Shown piece after piece: positions 8,984-17,498 of a stretch of DNA of 64,000 bases. Below the pieces are notes generated by a model. That model was not told where the DNA came from and did not search any database. It was given only the letters and a program-made list of their open reading frames with translations. Source of the stretch: Shinella sp. WSJ-2 (GTDB taxonomy: Bacteria; Pseudomonadota; Alphaproteobacteria; Rhizobiales; Rhizobiaceae); the NCBI RefSeq assembly GCF_003432075.1, contig NZ_QWBU01000001.1, positions 558,001-622,000 on the forward strand, written 5' to 3'. A program made the translations under genes and the position numbers. Numbering within the stretch: position 1 is the stretch's first letter; every line of letters begins with the position of its first letter.

Positions 8984-9850
8984 ATGGCTTTGACGATGAC
9001 GGCAAAGAGACGGCTTGTGACGACCGCGCTGCTGGCGCCGGCGTCGCTCTGGCTGTTCGTCTTTCTCGTGCTGCCCTTCATCGCCATGGTGGTCTTCTCC
9101 GTCGGCGAACGCGGTCCGGCGGGCGGCTATCAGGCGGCGTTCACCTTCGCGCAATATTTGAACCTGCCGGCCCGTTCCGCCGCCTACTGGAACACGCTGC
9201 TGCTCGCCCCCGTCGGCGCCTTCTTCTGCCTTGTGGTCGCCTATCCCACGGCCTACTATCTCGCCGTTAAGGCAAACCCGCGCCATCGGCTGCTGCTCGT
9301 CTCGCTGGTCGTCGTGCCGTTCTGGACGAGCCTGCTCGTGCGCACCTATGCCTGGATGTATATCCTCGGCTCGCGCGGCATCCCCAACCTTCTGGACATG
9401 ATCGGCATTGCGGATGTGCGGCTCCTCAACACGCCGGGCGCCGTCCTGCTCGGCATCGTCTACGGCTACCTCCCGCTGATGATCATGCCGATCTATGTCA
9501 GCCTCGAAAAACTCGACCGCCGCCTGCTCGAAGCCTCGGCCGATCTCGGCGCGAAGCCGGTCTCGACCTTCTTTTCCGTCACCCTGCCGCTGTCGCTGCC
9601 GGGCGTCATGACCGGCGTCGCGCTGGTGACGATCCTGCTGCTCGGCGAATATCTCATCCCGCAGCTGCTCGGCGGCGGCAAGGTCTTCTTCATCGGCAAT
9701 GCGCTGGTCGATCTCTTCCTGCAATCGCGCAACTGGCCCTTCGGCTCGGCGATTGCCGTTACCCTCGTCGCCATTGTCGTGGTGGTGCTGATGGTCGCCA
9801 TGCGCATTGCCTGGCGCATATCGGGCACGAGACAAGTGGATCTCATCTGA
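8984..9850 (+). CDS. ABC transporter permease (PotB-like)
   Basis: A 288-residue inner-membrane protein with about six membrane segments. The EAA loop is LEASADLGAKPVSTFFSVTLP, and the YPTAYYLA motif typical of PotB permeases is present near residue 87. It ends in a TGATG overlap with the next permease. It pairs with that gene and the ATPase at 6620. Confidence 0.87.
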   Translation: MALTMTAKRRLVTTALLAPASLWLFVFLVLPFIAMVVFSVGERGPAGGYQAAFTFAQYLNLPARSAAYWNTLLLAPVGAFFCLVVAYPTAYYLAVKANPRHRLLLVSLVVVPFWTSLLVRTYAWMYILGSRGIPNLLDMIGIADVRLLNTPGAVLLGIVYGYLPLMIMPIYVSLEKLDRRLLEASADLGAKPVSTFFSVTLPLSLPGVMTGVALVTILLLGEYLIPQLLGGGKVFFIGNALVDLFLQSRNWPFGSAIAVTLVAIVVVVLMVAMRIAWRISGTRQVDLI

Positions 9851-10674
9851 TGCGCGCGCTGATCACCTCCGTCTATCTCTTTCTCTATGCACCGATCGCG
9901 CTGGTCGTGCTGTTCTCCTTCAATGCGGGGCGCAATGCGAGCGAGTTCACCGGCTTTTCCGCGCAATGGTACGGCAAGGCGCTCGCCAATCCGTTCCTTG
10001 TTACGGCATTGCAGAACAGCCTGATCATCGCGTTCGTCAGCGCCACGCTCGCCGCGGTCTTCGGCACCATGGCCGCGCTCGGGCTGGAACGCCTCGGTGC
10101 CCGCACACGCGCGATCTTCGACGGCCTGCTCGCCGCCGCCATCGTCGTGCCGGGCGTCGTCATCGGCATTGCGACGCTGGTGGCCCTGGTCGCCGTCTTC
10201 GGCGCGATCAATCCGGCCATCGCCGCTCTCTGGCCGGGTGAGACGCCGCCGCAGCTCGGCCTCGGCTACGGCTCGATCATCGCCGCACATGGCCTCTTCA
10301 CCATGGCACTCGTCACCATGATCGTGAAGGCGCGCATCGCGACCCTCGGGCGCGACATCGTCGAAGCTTCGGCCGATCTCTATGCCACGCCCTTCACCAC
10401 CTTTCGCGATATCGTGCTGCCGCAGATCCTGCCGTCGGTGCTGTCGGGCTTCCTGCTCGCCTTCACCTTTTCCTTCGACGATTTCATCGTGGCCTTTTTC
10501 GTCGCGGGCTCGAAGACCACGCTGCCGATCTACGTCTTCGCCTCGATCCGCCGCGGCGTAACGCCGGAGGTCAACGCCATCGCCACCATGGTGCTGGTCG
10601 CCTCGCTGCTGCTCATCCTGATTTCCCGCCTTCTGATGCGGGACAAAACCCAGAAATCGCCTGCCGGGGAGTGA
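9850..10674 (+). CDS. ABC transporter permease (PotC-like)
   Basis: A 274-residue protein beginning with a membrane segment, then SFNAGRNASEFTGFSAQWYGKAL, the PotC-type loop. The EAA loop is VEASADLYATPFTTFRDIVLP, and FTFSFDDFIVAFFVAG follows as in PotC. It overlaps the first permease by one nucleotide; the downstream SDR gene begins 5 nt after its stop. Confidence 0.87.
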   Translation: MRALITSVYLFLYAPIALVVLFSFNAGRNASEFTGFSAQWYGKALANPFLVTALQNSLIIAFVSATLAAVFGTMAALGLERLGARTRAIFDGLLAAAIVVPGVVIGIATLVALVAVFGAINPAIAALWPGETPPQLGLGYGSIIAAHGLFTMALVTMIVKARIATLGRDIVEASADLYATPFTTFRDIVLPQILPSVLSGFLLAFTFSFDDFIVAFFVAGSKTTLPIYVFASIRRGVTPEVNAIATMVLVASLLLILISRLLMRDKTQKSPAGE

Positions 10675-10679
10675 GACCG

Positions 10680-11441
10680 ATGATCCTGAAGAACCGTGTC
10701 GCCATCGTCACCGGAGCGGGCTCCGGCATCGGCCGGGCCGGCGCGCGCATCATGGCGCGCGAGGGCGCCACCGTCTGCGTTGCCGATCTCGACGAGACCC
10801 GCGCGCAGGAGACGGTCGATTTCATCCGCGCCGAGGGCGGCAAGGCGGAGACCGTCATCGTCGACGTCACCGACGATGTGGAACTGAAGATGGCGGTCGC
10901 CTCGGTGCTGTCGCGCCACGGCCGCATCGATATCCTGCACAACCATGCCGGTGCCCAGGTGGCGGGCGATCTCGAAACCGTGCCCATCGACGGGTTGGAT
11001 TTTTCCTGGAACCTCAATGTGCGCGCGCATCTGATGGCGGCGCGCTATGTCATGCCCGTCATGAAAGCGCAGAAGAAGGGGGTGATCCTCAACACCGCCT
11101 CCTCCTCCGGCGTGCTCTACGACCGCGAGATGATCGCCTATACGACGACCAAACATGCCGTCATCGCCATGACCAAGCAGATGGCGGGCGACTATGCGGG
11201 CCACGGCATCCGCGTCAATGCGCTCTGCCCTGGCTGGGTCGATACGCCCTTCAACGCGCCCTTCATCGCCCAGATGGGCGGGCGCGAGGCGATCGAAAGC
11301 TACATCAAGGAAAAGGTGCCGATGGGGCGCTGGGCCGATGTGGAGGAGATCGCCGAGCCGATCCTCTTCCTCGTCTCCGACCGGTCAAGCTACATGACCG
11401 GCCAGATTCTTGTTGTCGATGGGGGCGAGACGGTAACTTAA
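10680..11441 (+). CDS. SDR-family oxidoreductase in the ABC transport operon
   Basis: A classical short-chain dehydrogenase of 253 residues: cofactor motif TGAGSGIG (about residues 11-18), NHAG in place of the usual NNAG, catalytic Ser near ASSSGV, YTTTK with the catalytic Tyr and Lys, and CPGWVDTPF. Asp after VCVA favours NAD(H). ATG 10680 follows GGGGAG at 10666-10671. Being the last gene of the transporter unit, it probably oxidises the imported compound or a product. Its 3' end overlaps the convergent L,D-transpeptidase gene by 4 bp. Confidence 0.85.
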   Translation: MILKNRVAIVTGAGSGIGRAGARIMAREGATVCVADLDETRAQETVDFIRAEGGKAETVIVDVTDDVELKMAVASVLSRHGRIDILHNHAGAQVAGDLETVPIDGLDFSWNLNVRAHLMAARYVMPVMKAQKKGVILNTASSSGVLYDREMIAYTTTKHAVIAMTKQMAGDYAGHGIRVNALCPGWVDTPFNAPFIAQMGGREAIESYIKEKVPMGRWADVEEIAEPILFLVSDRSSYMTGQILVVDGGETVT

Positions 11442-12160
11442 ACGCCGACCGGCGTGCCGAGCGAACCCTGATGCACGACGATGCGCGCGTGATAGGGCAC
11501 GCGCTTGTAGAGATCGAGCACATCCTGGTTGATCAGCCGCACGCAGCCCGACGATGTCGCCTTGCCGATCGACTTCCACTCCGGCGAACCGTGCAGCCGG
11601 TAGAGCGTGTCCTTGCCGTTCTGGAAGATATAGAGCGCACGCGCGCCGAGCGGGTTCTTGATGCCCGGCTCCATGCCGCCGTTTTCGACGGAATATTTCG
11701 CAAGGCTCGGCGTGCGGGCGATCATGTCGGCCGGCACCTTCCAGCGGGGCCAGGGCTGACGCCACTGGATGACGCCCTCGCCTTCCCAGGCAAACCCGTC
11801 GCGGCCGATACCCACACCATAGCGCATCGCCGTGCCGCCCGGCTCGACGACATAGAGGAAGCGATTGGGCGTATCGACGACCACCGTACCGGGAGCTTCG
11901 CCCGTCGGGTCCTGCACGCGCTGGCGATAGTATTTCGGATCGATCTGTGTATAGGGAATGGCCGGAATCTGATGGCCGCCATCCTCCAGCGCAGCATAGC
12001 GCAGAGCCAATTCCTCGTCCGTCGCCGGTGTTATGGGGTAGCGGATCTTCTGCGGAACCGGAACAATCTTGGTCGACGGCTGCGTGGTCGCGCAGCCCGC
12101 AAGCGTCGCGGCAGCGCCAAGGAAGAAAGCTCTGCGCGACAAAGTGCACACCGTAGACAT
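11438..12160 (-). CDS. L,D-transpeptidase (YkuD domain), exported lipoprotein-like
   Basis: Predicted to form or remodel 3-3 crosslinks or protein-peptidoglycan links in the periplasm. The N-terminus has Ser-Arg-Arg-Ala-Phe-Phe-Leu followed by a hydrophobic stretch and the lipobox LAGC (Cys about 23), so it may be a Tat-exported lipoprotein. The YkuD core follows: VDTPNRFLYVVEPGG, YGVGIGRDGFAWEG and the catalytic signature HGSPEW...SSGCVRL, with nucleophilic Cys about 213. The length of 240 residues is usual for rhizobial members, which often occur in many copies. Confidence 0.9.
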   Translation of the reverse strand: MSTVCTLSRRAFFLGAAATLAGCATTQPSTKIVPVPQKIRYPITPATDEELALRYAALEDGGHQIPAIPYTQIDPKYYRQRVQDPTGEAPGTVVVDTPNRFLYVVEPGGTAMRYGVGIGRDGFAWEGEGVIQWRQPWPRWKVPADMIARTPSLAKYSVENGGMEPGIKNPLGARALYIFQNGKDTLYRLHGSPEWKSIGKATSSGCVRLINQDVLDLYKRVPYHARIVVHQGSLGTPVGV

Positions 12161-12323
12161 TCTCGATAGGACTCCAATGGGATAGACGGGTTAAGGCCGA
12201 TGGCTATCCAAAATCTTGGGTGACTGGCAAGAAGAACGGCTTCACATCTTCGGCATCGGCGCTTCGTTTCACCGAGGCGATGCAAAGCAGCCACGCCCGG
12301 CCCGGCAGAATGAGGGAAACACG

Positions 12324-12923
12324 ATGGCCCCTGTGGAAATCAATCCGGCGCATGTGCGCGAATTCGTGGATATCGACAGCTTCTATCGCTGGCTCGGCGA
12401 GAACCATGCCGGCGCGCCGGAAGTCTGGATCAAGATTCACAAGAAGGCATCCGGCCTGCCATCGATCACCGCCGAGGAGGCGATCGAGGCCGTGCTCTGC
12501 TGGGGCTGGATCGACGCCATCCGCAAGAGCCATGACGACAAGAGCTTCTTCCAGCGCTATTGCCCGCGCGGCAGGAAAAGCGTTTGGAGCAAGAAGAATG
12601 TCGAGACCGTCGGCCGGCTGATCGAGAGCGGGCGAATGACGGAACATGGCCTGAAACAGGTGGAAGCAGCAAAGGCCGACGGGCGCTGGGACAAGGCCTA
12701 TGGCAGCGGCAAGGACCTGAGGATTCCTGATGATCTCCAAGCCGCCATCGATGCCGAGCCTGCGGCCAAGGACATGCTGGCCAAACTGACCGCGCAGAAC
12801 CGCTTCGCGCTGGCATTCCGCATACACAACGTCAAGACAGAGGCCGCGCGCAAGCGACGGATCGAGGCTTTCGTGGAGATGCTGAAACGCGGCGAGACGA
12901 TCTATCCGCAAAGGCAGAAATAG
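12324..12923 (+). CDS. YdeI/OmpD-associated family protein
   Basis: A 199-residue cytosolic protein with the YdeI family pattern: VDIDSFYRWLGENHAGAPEVW, KASGLPSITAEEAIEAVLCWGWID, the FFQRYCPRGRKSVWSKKN stretch and a C-terminal ARKRRIEAFVEML. Some family members are linked to bacteriocin or stress tolerance, but the biochemical function is unclear. ATG 12324 is chosen for its GAGGG ribosome site; the frame continues upstream to 12216 without other support. It converges with the GH25 gene. Confidence 0.8.
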   Translation: MAPVEINPAHVREFVDIDSFYRWLGENHAGAPEVWIKIHKKASGLPSITAEEAIEAVLCWGWIDAIRKSHDDKSFFQRYCPRGRKSVWSKKNVETVGRLIESGRMTEHGLKQVEAAKADGRWDKAYGSGKDLRIPDDLQAAIDAEPAAKDMLAKLTAQNRFALAFRIHNVKTEAARKRRIEAFVEMLKRGETIYPQRQK

Positions 12924-12947
12924 ACCGTCCCGTTACGGCGGGTTGGA

Positions 12948-13988
12948 TCAGTCGGCGCTGGCCGTGCGTGTGCCCGACTGGCCGGCGAGCCAGTTGTGCC
13001 AATCATTCTCGCTGCCGGCAAAGACATTCAGGTCGATCTTGCCGGAAACGCCGTGCGACAAGCCCGAACCGGAATATTGCCAGAAGGTCCAGCGGCGGTT
13101 CGGGTAGCGCTTCGAGGGGTGGGCGGCGACCGAGCGCAGCCAGAACGGATATTGCGTCAACTCGCCCGAGAGGTTGTCCTCATAGAAGTCCGGCGCCGTG
13201 TAGATGATCGGGCGCTTGCCATAGTGGCGCTCCAGCATCTCGGCGAAGACCTTGATCTTTTCGACGTATTGCGCACGCGTCAAGCGCTTCTTGCACGCAG
13301 ATTCGCCGTTGTATTCCGCGTCGATGACCGGCGGCAGCGCATCGGGATCACGCGGCACGTTACGGATGAACCACTCAGCCTGGGAGCTTGCCACACGGCA
13401 CCAGTAGAAGAAGTGGTAGGCACCGCGGCGGATGCCGGCTTCCTTCGCCAGGCGCCAGTTCTTTTGGAACATCGGGTCGAGATGGTCTCCGCCATCGGTC
13501 GCCTTGATGAAGGCGAAGTTGGCGCCCTGCGTGCGCAGCTTCATCCAGTCGATATCGCCCTGCCAGCGCGATACGTCGACGCCGTGCACCTGATAGTTCT
13601 TCGGCGCGCGCTTGCCGAAATTGATCGGCTTGGCATCGCGGAACTGCTGGCTGTAGATGCGGGAGCGCTTGGCGGACCGCCCGCTCAACGGCGCTACGGC
13701 GAAGACCGCATTTTCCGGCCGTGTCTCGGGAACGGCCGCCTGCTTTTCCATGCTTTCGAAGACGTGGTTTTCCGGCATGGCACCGGCCCAGGCGAGCATG
13801 TCCGCACCCCCCTCTGCCTTCACCTTGCCCTCACCGACCGCGACTTCCGGAACAGGCCCCGCCTTCACGGAGCTGGTGACTTCCGAGGACGGTTTTATCG
13901 ACAGGGCAGTCTCTGGATTGGAGCTCGAGGCACAGCCCGCCATGGAGGCGCAGCCGAGCAGGATCGCTGTCAGGACCGAAAGACGCAT
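12948..13988 (-). CDS. Glycoside hydrolase family 25 (lysozyme-like) lipoprotein
   Basis: Putative N-acetylmuramidase of 346 residues. A lipoprotein signal with lipobox MAGC is followed by a disordered linker to about residue 130. The GH25 barrel then begins at YQVHGVDVSRWQGDIDW; the catalytic pair lies in PPVIDAEYNG, and RRWTFWQYSGSG closes the domain. Cellular lysozyme-like proteins of this kind are common in Rhizobiales chromosomes, and no phage genes surround it. ATG 13988 places the lipobox near residue 19; the frame continues upstream to 14027. Confidence 0.87.
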   Translation of the reverse strand: MRLSVLTAILLGCASMAGCASSSNPETALSIKPSSEVTSSVKAGPVPEVAVGEGKVKAEGGADMLAWAGAMPENHVFESMEKQAAVPETRPENAVFAVAPLSGRSAKRSRIYSQQFRDAKPINFGKRAPKNYQVHGVDVSRWQGDIDWMKLRTQGANFAFIKATDGGDHLDPMFQKNWRLAKEAGIRRGAYHFFYWCRVASSQAEWFIRNVPRDPDALPPVIDAEYNGESACKKRLTRAQYVEKIKVFAEMLERHYGKRPIIYTAPDFYEDNLSGELTQYPFWLRSVAAHPSKRYPNRRWTFWQYSGSGLSHGVSGKIDLNVFAGSENDWHNWLAGQSGTRTASAD

Positions 13989-14173
13989 AGGCACTCGCAC
14001 GCAATACAAATCGAAGCCCCCGTCCACAGCACGCAGACGGAATTACTAACGGAAGATTACCGCGAAATGTTAAATGCAAGGTTTACGCCAGCCGTGACAT
14101 TTCAGGCACTTAGCGCCATCAACTCTCATGATTCCTGCTGGTTTCCGGTCACGAAAGCGTGTCCGGTAGCCCG

Positions 14174-15841
14174 TCAGGCATTTCCGATCCTGATGTAACC
14201 GATATCCTTCTTCTCGATCTCGTCTAGCGATTCCTCGTAGCCGGCATCCGCGTAGCGGATCACGCCGAGCGATGTATCGTTGGTCAGCGCATGCTGCAGC
14301 CGCTCGGCTCCGCCGGCCGTGCCGTCGGCCACCAGCGTCACGCCGCAACTCGTCATGTACCCGGCATAACCGCCGCCGCCGGAGTGAATGACGACGAGAT
14401 CGGCCATCGATGACGAGAGCAGCATGGCATCGAGCAGCGGCCAGTCGGCGATGGCGTCCGAACCGTCCTTCATACGCTCGGTCATGATGTTCGGATGCGC
14501 CATGGCGCCGGCATCGAGATGGTCACGCGAGAAGGCGATTGGCCCATTCAGCTCGCCCGCCGCGACCAGCCTGTTGACCGCCAGCGCCAGCGCCGTGCGC
14601 TCGCCGTGGCCAAGCCAGGCAATGCGCGCCGGCAGGCCCTCGAAGGGCACGTTCTCGCGGGCAAGGCGGATCCAGTTGGTGACGATGAAATTGTCCGGGA
14701 ACATTTCCAGCACGAGATCGTCGATGCGGGCGATATCGCTTTCCTCGCCCGACAACGCCATCCAGCGGAACGGCCCGATGGCGCGCGCGAAAAGCGGGCG
14801 CAGATAGGCTTCGGTGAAAATCGGAATGTCGAAGGCAGCGGCCACGCCGCCCTCCCGCGCCTGGGTGCGGATGAGGTTGCCATTGTCGAAAACTTCCGAG
14901 CCCATTTTCTGGAAATCCAGCATGGCCGAGACATGCTCTACGATAGAGGCACGGCTTGCCGCCATCAGCTGCCCCTGCCCGTCGTCGCGCAGGCCCTTCA
15001 CCTGATCGAGGCTCATTCCCTTCGGCACGTAACCATAGACGAGATCATGCGCCGAGGTCTGGTCCGTGACGATATCGGGCACGATGCCGCGCCGCGCGAT
15101 CTCTGGATAAATCTCCGCCGCATTGCCGACGAGACCGATCGAGGTCGCGCGCTTTTCCTTGACCGCTTCGTCGATCATCGCGAGCGCCGTATCGAGATCC
15201 GACGCGACATGTTCGAGATAGCCGACGGCCTTGCGCGCCGCAGCACGGGCCGGATCGATATCGACGCAGAGAATGGCCGCGCCCGCCATGCGCCCGGCGA
15301 GCGGCTGCGCGCCGCCCATGCCGCCGAGGCCTGCGGTCAAAATGAAACGGCCGGCAAGGCTGCCGCCGAAGCGCTTTTCGGCAATGCGCATGAAGATTTC
15401 ATAGGTGCCCTGAATGACGCCCTGGCTGCCGATATATTGCCAGGCCCCCGCCGTCAGCCCGCCCCAGCAGATCAGCCCCTTGCGCTGAAGCTCATAAAAC
15501 ACCTCAGCCTTCGCCCACTGCCCGACGATGTTGCAATTCGCCATGATGACGAGCGGTGCCTTCACATGGGTCTTGAGGAGTCCGACCGGCTTGCCGGACT
15601 GGATGACCAGCGTCTGATCCTCGTCCATCTCCGTCAGCGCCTTGACGATGGCTCGGTGCGCCGCCCAGTTGCGCGCCGCCTTTCCGAGCGCCGCGTAGAC
15701 GATAAGATTGTCCGGGTCCTCGCCGACCGACAGCACGTTTTCGAGCAGCCGCAACAGCCCCTCCTGCCGCCAGCCCTTGGCACGCAGCACATCGCCACTG
15801 GGGATCGGATAGTTCGGATGACGCGGATTGGCTTTGGGCAT
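14174..15841 (-). CDS. Urocanase-family hydratase, probable thiourocanate hydratase
   Basis: Urocanase family (about 555 residues, usual family length) using NAD+ as an internal electrophile: QSGKPVGLLKTH, YIGSQGVIQGTYE, TAGLGGMGGAQPLA and TDQTSAHD are conserved. However, the glycine-rich active-site segment that reads HHGGGVGxGxSxHxG in true HutU reads HSGGGGYAGYMTSCG here (His486 to Cys499), and VYGGIGRAARNW is VYAALGKAARNW. That and the neighbours suggest it hydrates thiourocanate to 3-(5-oxo-2-thioxoimidazolidin-4-yl)propionate rather than urocanate. ATG 15841 has a GGCGGTG ribosome site; GTG 15850 overlaps the upstream stop. No hutI or hutG gene is nearby. Confidence 0.75.
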   Translation of the reverse strand: MPKANPRHPNYPIPSGDVLRAKGWRQEGLLRLLENVLSVGEDPDNLIVYAALGKAARNWAAHRAIVKALTEMDEDQTLVIQSGKPVGLLKTHVKAPLVIMANCNIVGQWAKAEVFYELQRKGLICWGGLTAGAWQYIGSQGVIQGTYEIFMRIAEKRFGGSLAGRFILTAGLGGMGGAQPLAGRMAGAAILCVDIDPARAAARKAVGYLEHVASDLDTALAMIDEAVKEKRATSIGLVGNAAEIYPEIARRGIVPDIVTDQTSAHDLVYGYVPKGMSLDQVKGLRDDGQGQLMAASRASIVEHVSAMLDFQKMGSEVFDNGNLIRTQAREGGVAAAFDIPIFTEAYLRPLFARAIGPFRWMALSGEESDIARIDDLVLEMFPDNFIVTNWIRLARENVPFEGLPARIAWLGHGERTALALAVNRLVAAGELNGPIAFSRDHLDAGAMAHPNIMTERMKDGSDAIADWPLLDAMLLSSSMADLVVIHSGGGGYAGYMTSCGVTLVADGTAGGAERLQHALTNDTSLGVIRYADAGYEESLDEIEKKDIGYIRIGNA

Positions 15842-15846
15842 CGTAT

Positions 15847-16389
15847 TCACCGCCTTGCATTTTCGAGTGCAATGTCCCTATCCATTCGGAATTCGGACAC
15901 CCACGTTTTAAGGATGGAATAGTAGTCGTCTGCCAGAATGGTTCGCTCCGTCAGATCACTGGCTTTTCCCACATCGTTTCGGAATGCAACGAGACGCACA
16001 TGCGCTCCTTGGTCGAACTGCAAGACATGACTGCCATCATCAAATGCAGCGTCCCCATCTGGGCACCAGATCACATTGCTCTCGAGAAAATCGTTCTGCG
16101 ATCGCGTCCAGTGATCTGTGTCACCGTAGAAACTCAAAAAATATAGCTCCGCCAGTTCTTCGGCTGAGAGAGATGCAAGTCGCTCACTCACATGGCTACC
16201 ACGCATCGCTAATCTTTGTTCAACCGCTTCCACAGAGCACCCCAGAAGCGTTGCCTCTGAATTGCGCACTCCAAAACGCCTGCCAGACAGGTGGATCAAG
16301 AAGAAACCGAGCGCTTGCTGTGACGTGTTTTCGACCGGGCACGATAGGCCGCTTTCCAGAGCGAAATTTTCGGTGTCACCGACAATCAA
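15847..16389 (-). CDS. Imm42-like immunity-family protein embedded in the ergothioneine operon
   Basis: A 180-residue acidic cytosolic protein, intact although it lacks an ATG. TTG 16389 overlaps the stop of the upstream DUF917 gene (TTGA) after a GGAGGAG ribosome site, and its own stop falls at 15847 just before the hydratase start, so it is translationally coupled at both ends. The opening VGDTENFALESGL, then LGFFLIHLSGRRFGV and LLGCSVEAVEQRL, resembles the Imm42 group of immunity proteins as I remember it. The ending ILADDYYSILKTWVSEFR is also plausible for that fold. No toxin gene is visible. Its base composition looks less GC-rich than that of its neighbours, which suggests later acquisition. 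Confidence 0.6.
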   Translation of the reverse strand: MIVGDTENFALESGLSCPVENTSQQALGFFLIHLSGRRFGVRNSEATLLGCSVEAVEQRLAMRGSHVSERLASLSAEELAELYFLSFYGDTDHWTRSQNDFLESNVIWCPDGDAAFDDGSHVLQFDQGAHVRLVAFRNDVGKASDLTERTILADDYYSILKTWVSEFRMDRDIALENARR

Positions 16390-17498
16390 GCACTCCTCCC
16401 GCTGCCAACGCCATTCAACGCGTAGCTGACGAGATCGATCCCCATGGCCTTTTCGACCGATGGATAAACCGTCGGATCGAGCACGCTGGAGGCGAGCGGG
16501 ATGATCGACTTCGGCACATGCAGTACGAAGGCCGTCATGCCGACTTCGAGCTGGCCGACGCTCAGCGGCTCGCCCTCGGGCGACAGCGTGGTGATGACAT
16601 CGGGGAAGGTGGCGCGACGTTTTCCGTCCGCCGATTCCACCGCCATATATTCGTTCATCACATGCAGCACCGAGGCCGTATCGCCCTTGCCGACCGTCAC
16701 CGTGCCGATGTCGAAGGCCTCCTTGGTATAGACCACCGACTTGTCGGTGATCACGCCTTCCGAGAGGATCGCGCCGCCGGTCGTCTTGACGATGGCGTCG
16801 ATGATCGCCGAGCCGCCCTTGCCTTCCGCCGCGATGATCGCCTCGCCGAGCGTCAGCGCCAGCGAGATGCCGCCGAGGGCAGCGTTCTTGCGGACGTAAG
16901 AGGCACGCAGTGGGTTGCGGCAGGAGGCGATGAAGCCGCCGGACATGTCGGAGGCGGTGCGCAGGATCGGCGAGACCTTTGCCGTCGCACCACGCACGAC
17001 GAGCTCGATGTAACGGTTCTCGTCGCGATTGCCGCCGACGGCCGTCTGGATCATCTGTTCGGGCGAGCCCGCCATGCCGATCGAGCCCATGTCGCCGGTC
17101 GGATGCGCGCGCATGTCGCCCACGGCATCCAGCACCTTGGTGCCGAGAATGGCGGAGGGCAGCCAGCCGTTCAGTGTCGAGGACTTGCCGTTCTGGCCGA
17201 CCATCAGCGCCGCGACCTTCTCGCCGAGCGCCTCCTGCAGAAGCTCCACTGCCTTCACATAATCGACGCCGCGCATTTCCCAGGGCGTGGTCGAGGCCGG
17301 CGCGCCGATGGCCGCCGCCGTCGCCACCCAATCGTCGTCGGAGAGTTCATCGATGGAGACCAGTTCCGGCTTGCCGATCGACACCGCCGCATAGCCGAGC
17401 ATGCGCCCATGGTCCGCCCAGCCGCCACCACCGGCGGCATAGACCGAGCCGCCCTTGACCGCCGCCTCGACGTCTTTTTCCTTTAAAATCCGGCCCAT
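16386..17498 (-). CDS. DUF917 / S-methyl-thiohydantoin desulfurase (S-Me-THD) family protein
   Basis: A 370-residue protein of the family formerly called DUF917, renamed for S-methyl-thiohydantoin desulfurase. Family landmarks are GSVYAAGGGGWADHGRMLG near the start, PASTTPWEMRG, MVGQNGKSSTLNGWLPSA and RAHPTGDMGSIGMAG (roughly residues 130-144), then a second domain of swivelling-hydantoinase type (PEGEPLSVGQLEVGMTAFVLHVP). In this operon it is the natural candidate to remove sulfur from thiohydantoin-5-propionate, giving hydantoin-5-propionate and sulfide. Its ATG overlaps the M20 stop (TAATG). The function is inferred from family name and context. Confidence 0.8.
   Translation of the reverse strand: MGRILKEKDVEAAVKGGSVYAAGGGGWADHGRMLGYAAVSIGKPELVSIDELSDDDWVATAAAIGAPASTTPWEMRGVDYVKAVELLQEALGEKVAALMVGQNGKSSTLNGWLPSAILGTKVLDAVGDMRAHPTGDMGSIGMAGSPEQMIQTAVGGNRDENRYIELVVRGATAKVSPILRTASDMSGGFIASCRNPLRASYVRKNAALGGISLALTLGEAIIAAEGKGGSAIIDAIVKTTGGAILSEGVITDKSVVYTKEAFDIGTVTVGKGDTASVLHVMNEYMAVESADGKRRATFPDVITTLSPEGEPLSVGQLEVGMTAFVLHVPKSIIPLASSVLDPTVYPSVEKAMGIDLVSYALNGVGSGRSA

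Noticed and set aside
12948-13988. A prophage endolysin
   Set aside because: The GH25 protein has a lipoprotein signal and sits among ordinary cell genes, with no phage structural or integrase genes.
16390-17331. The upstream extension of the Imm42-like frame to 494 codons
   Set aside because: The extension is shadow coding of the DUF917 gene; only the part after TTG 16389 has sensible composition and a ribosome site.
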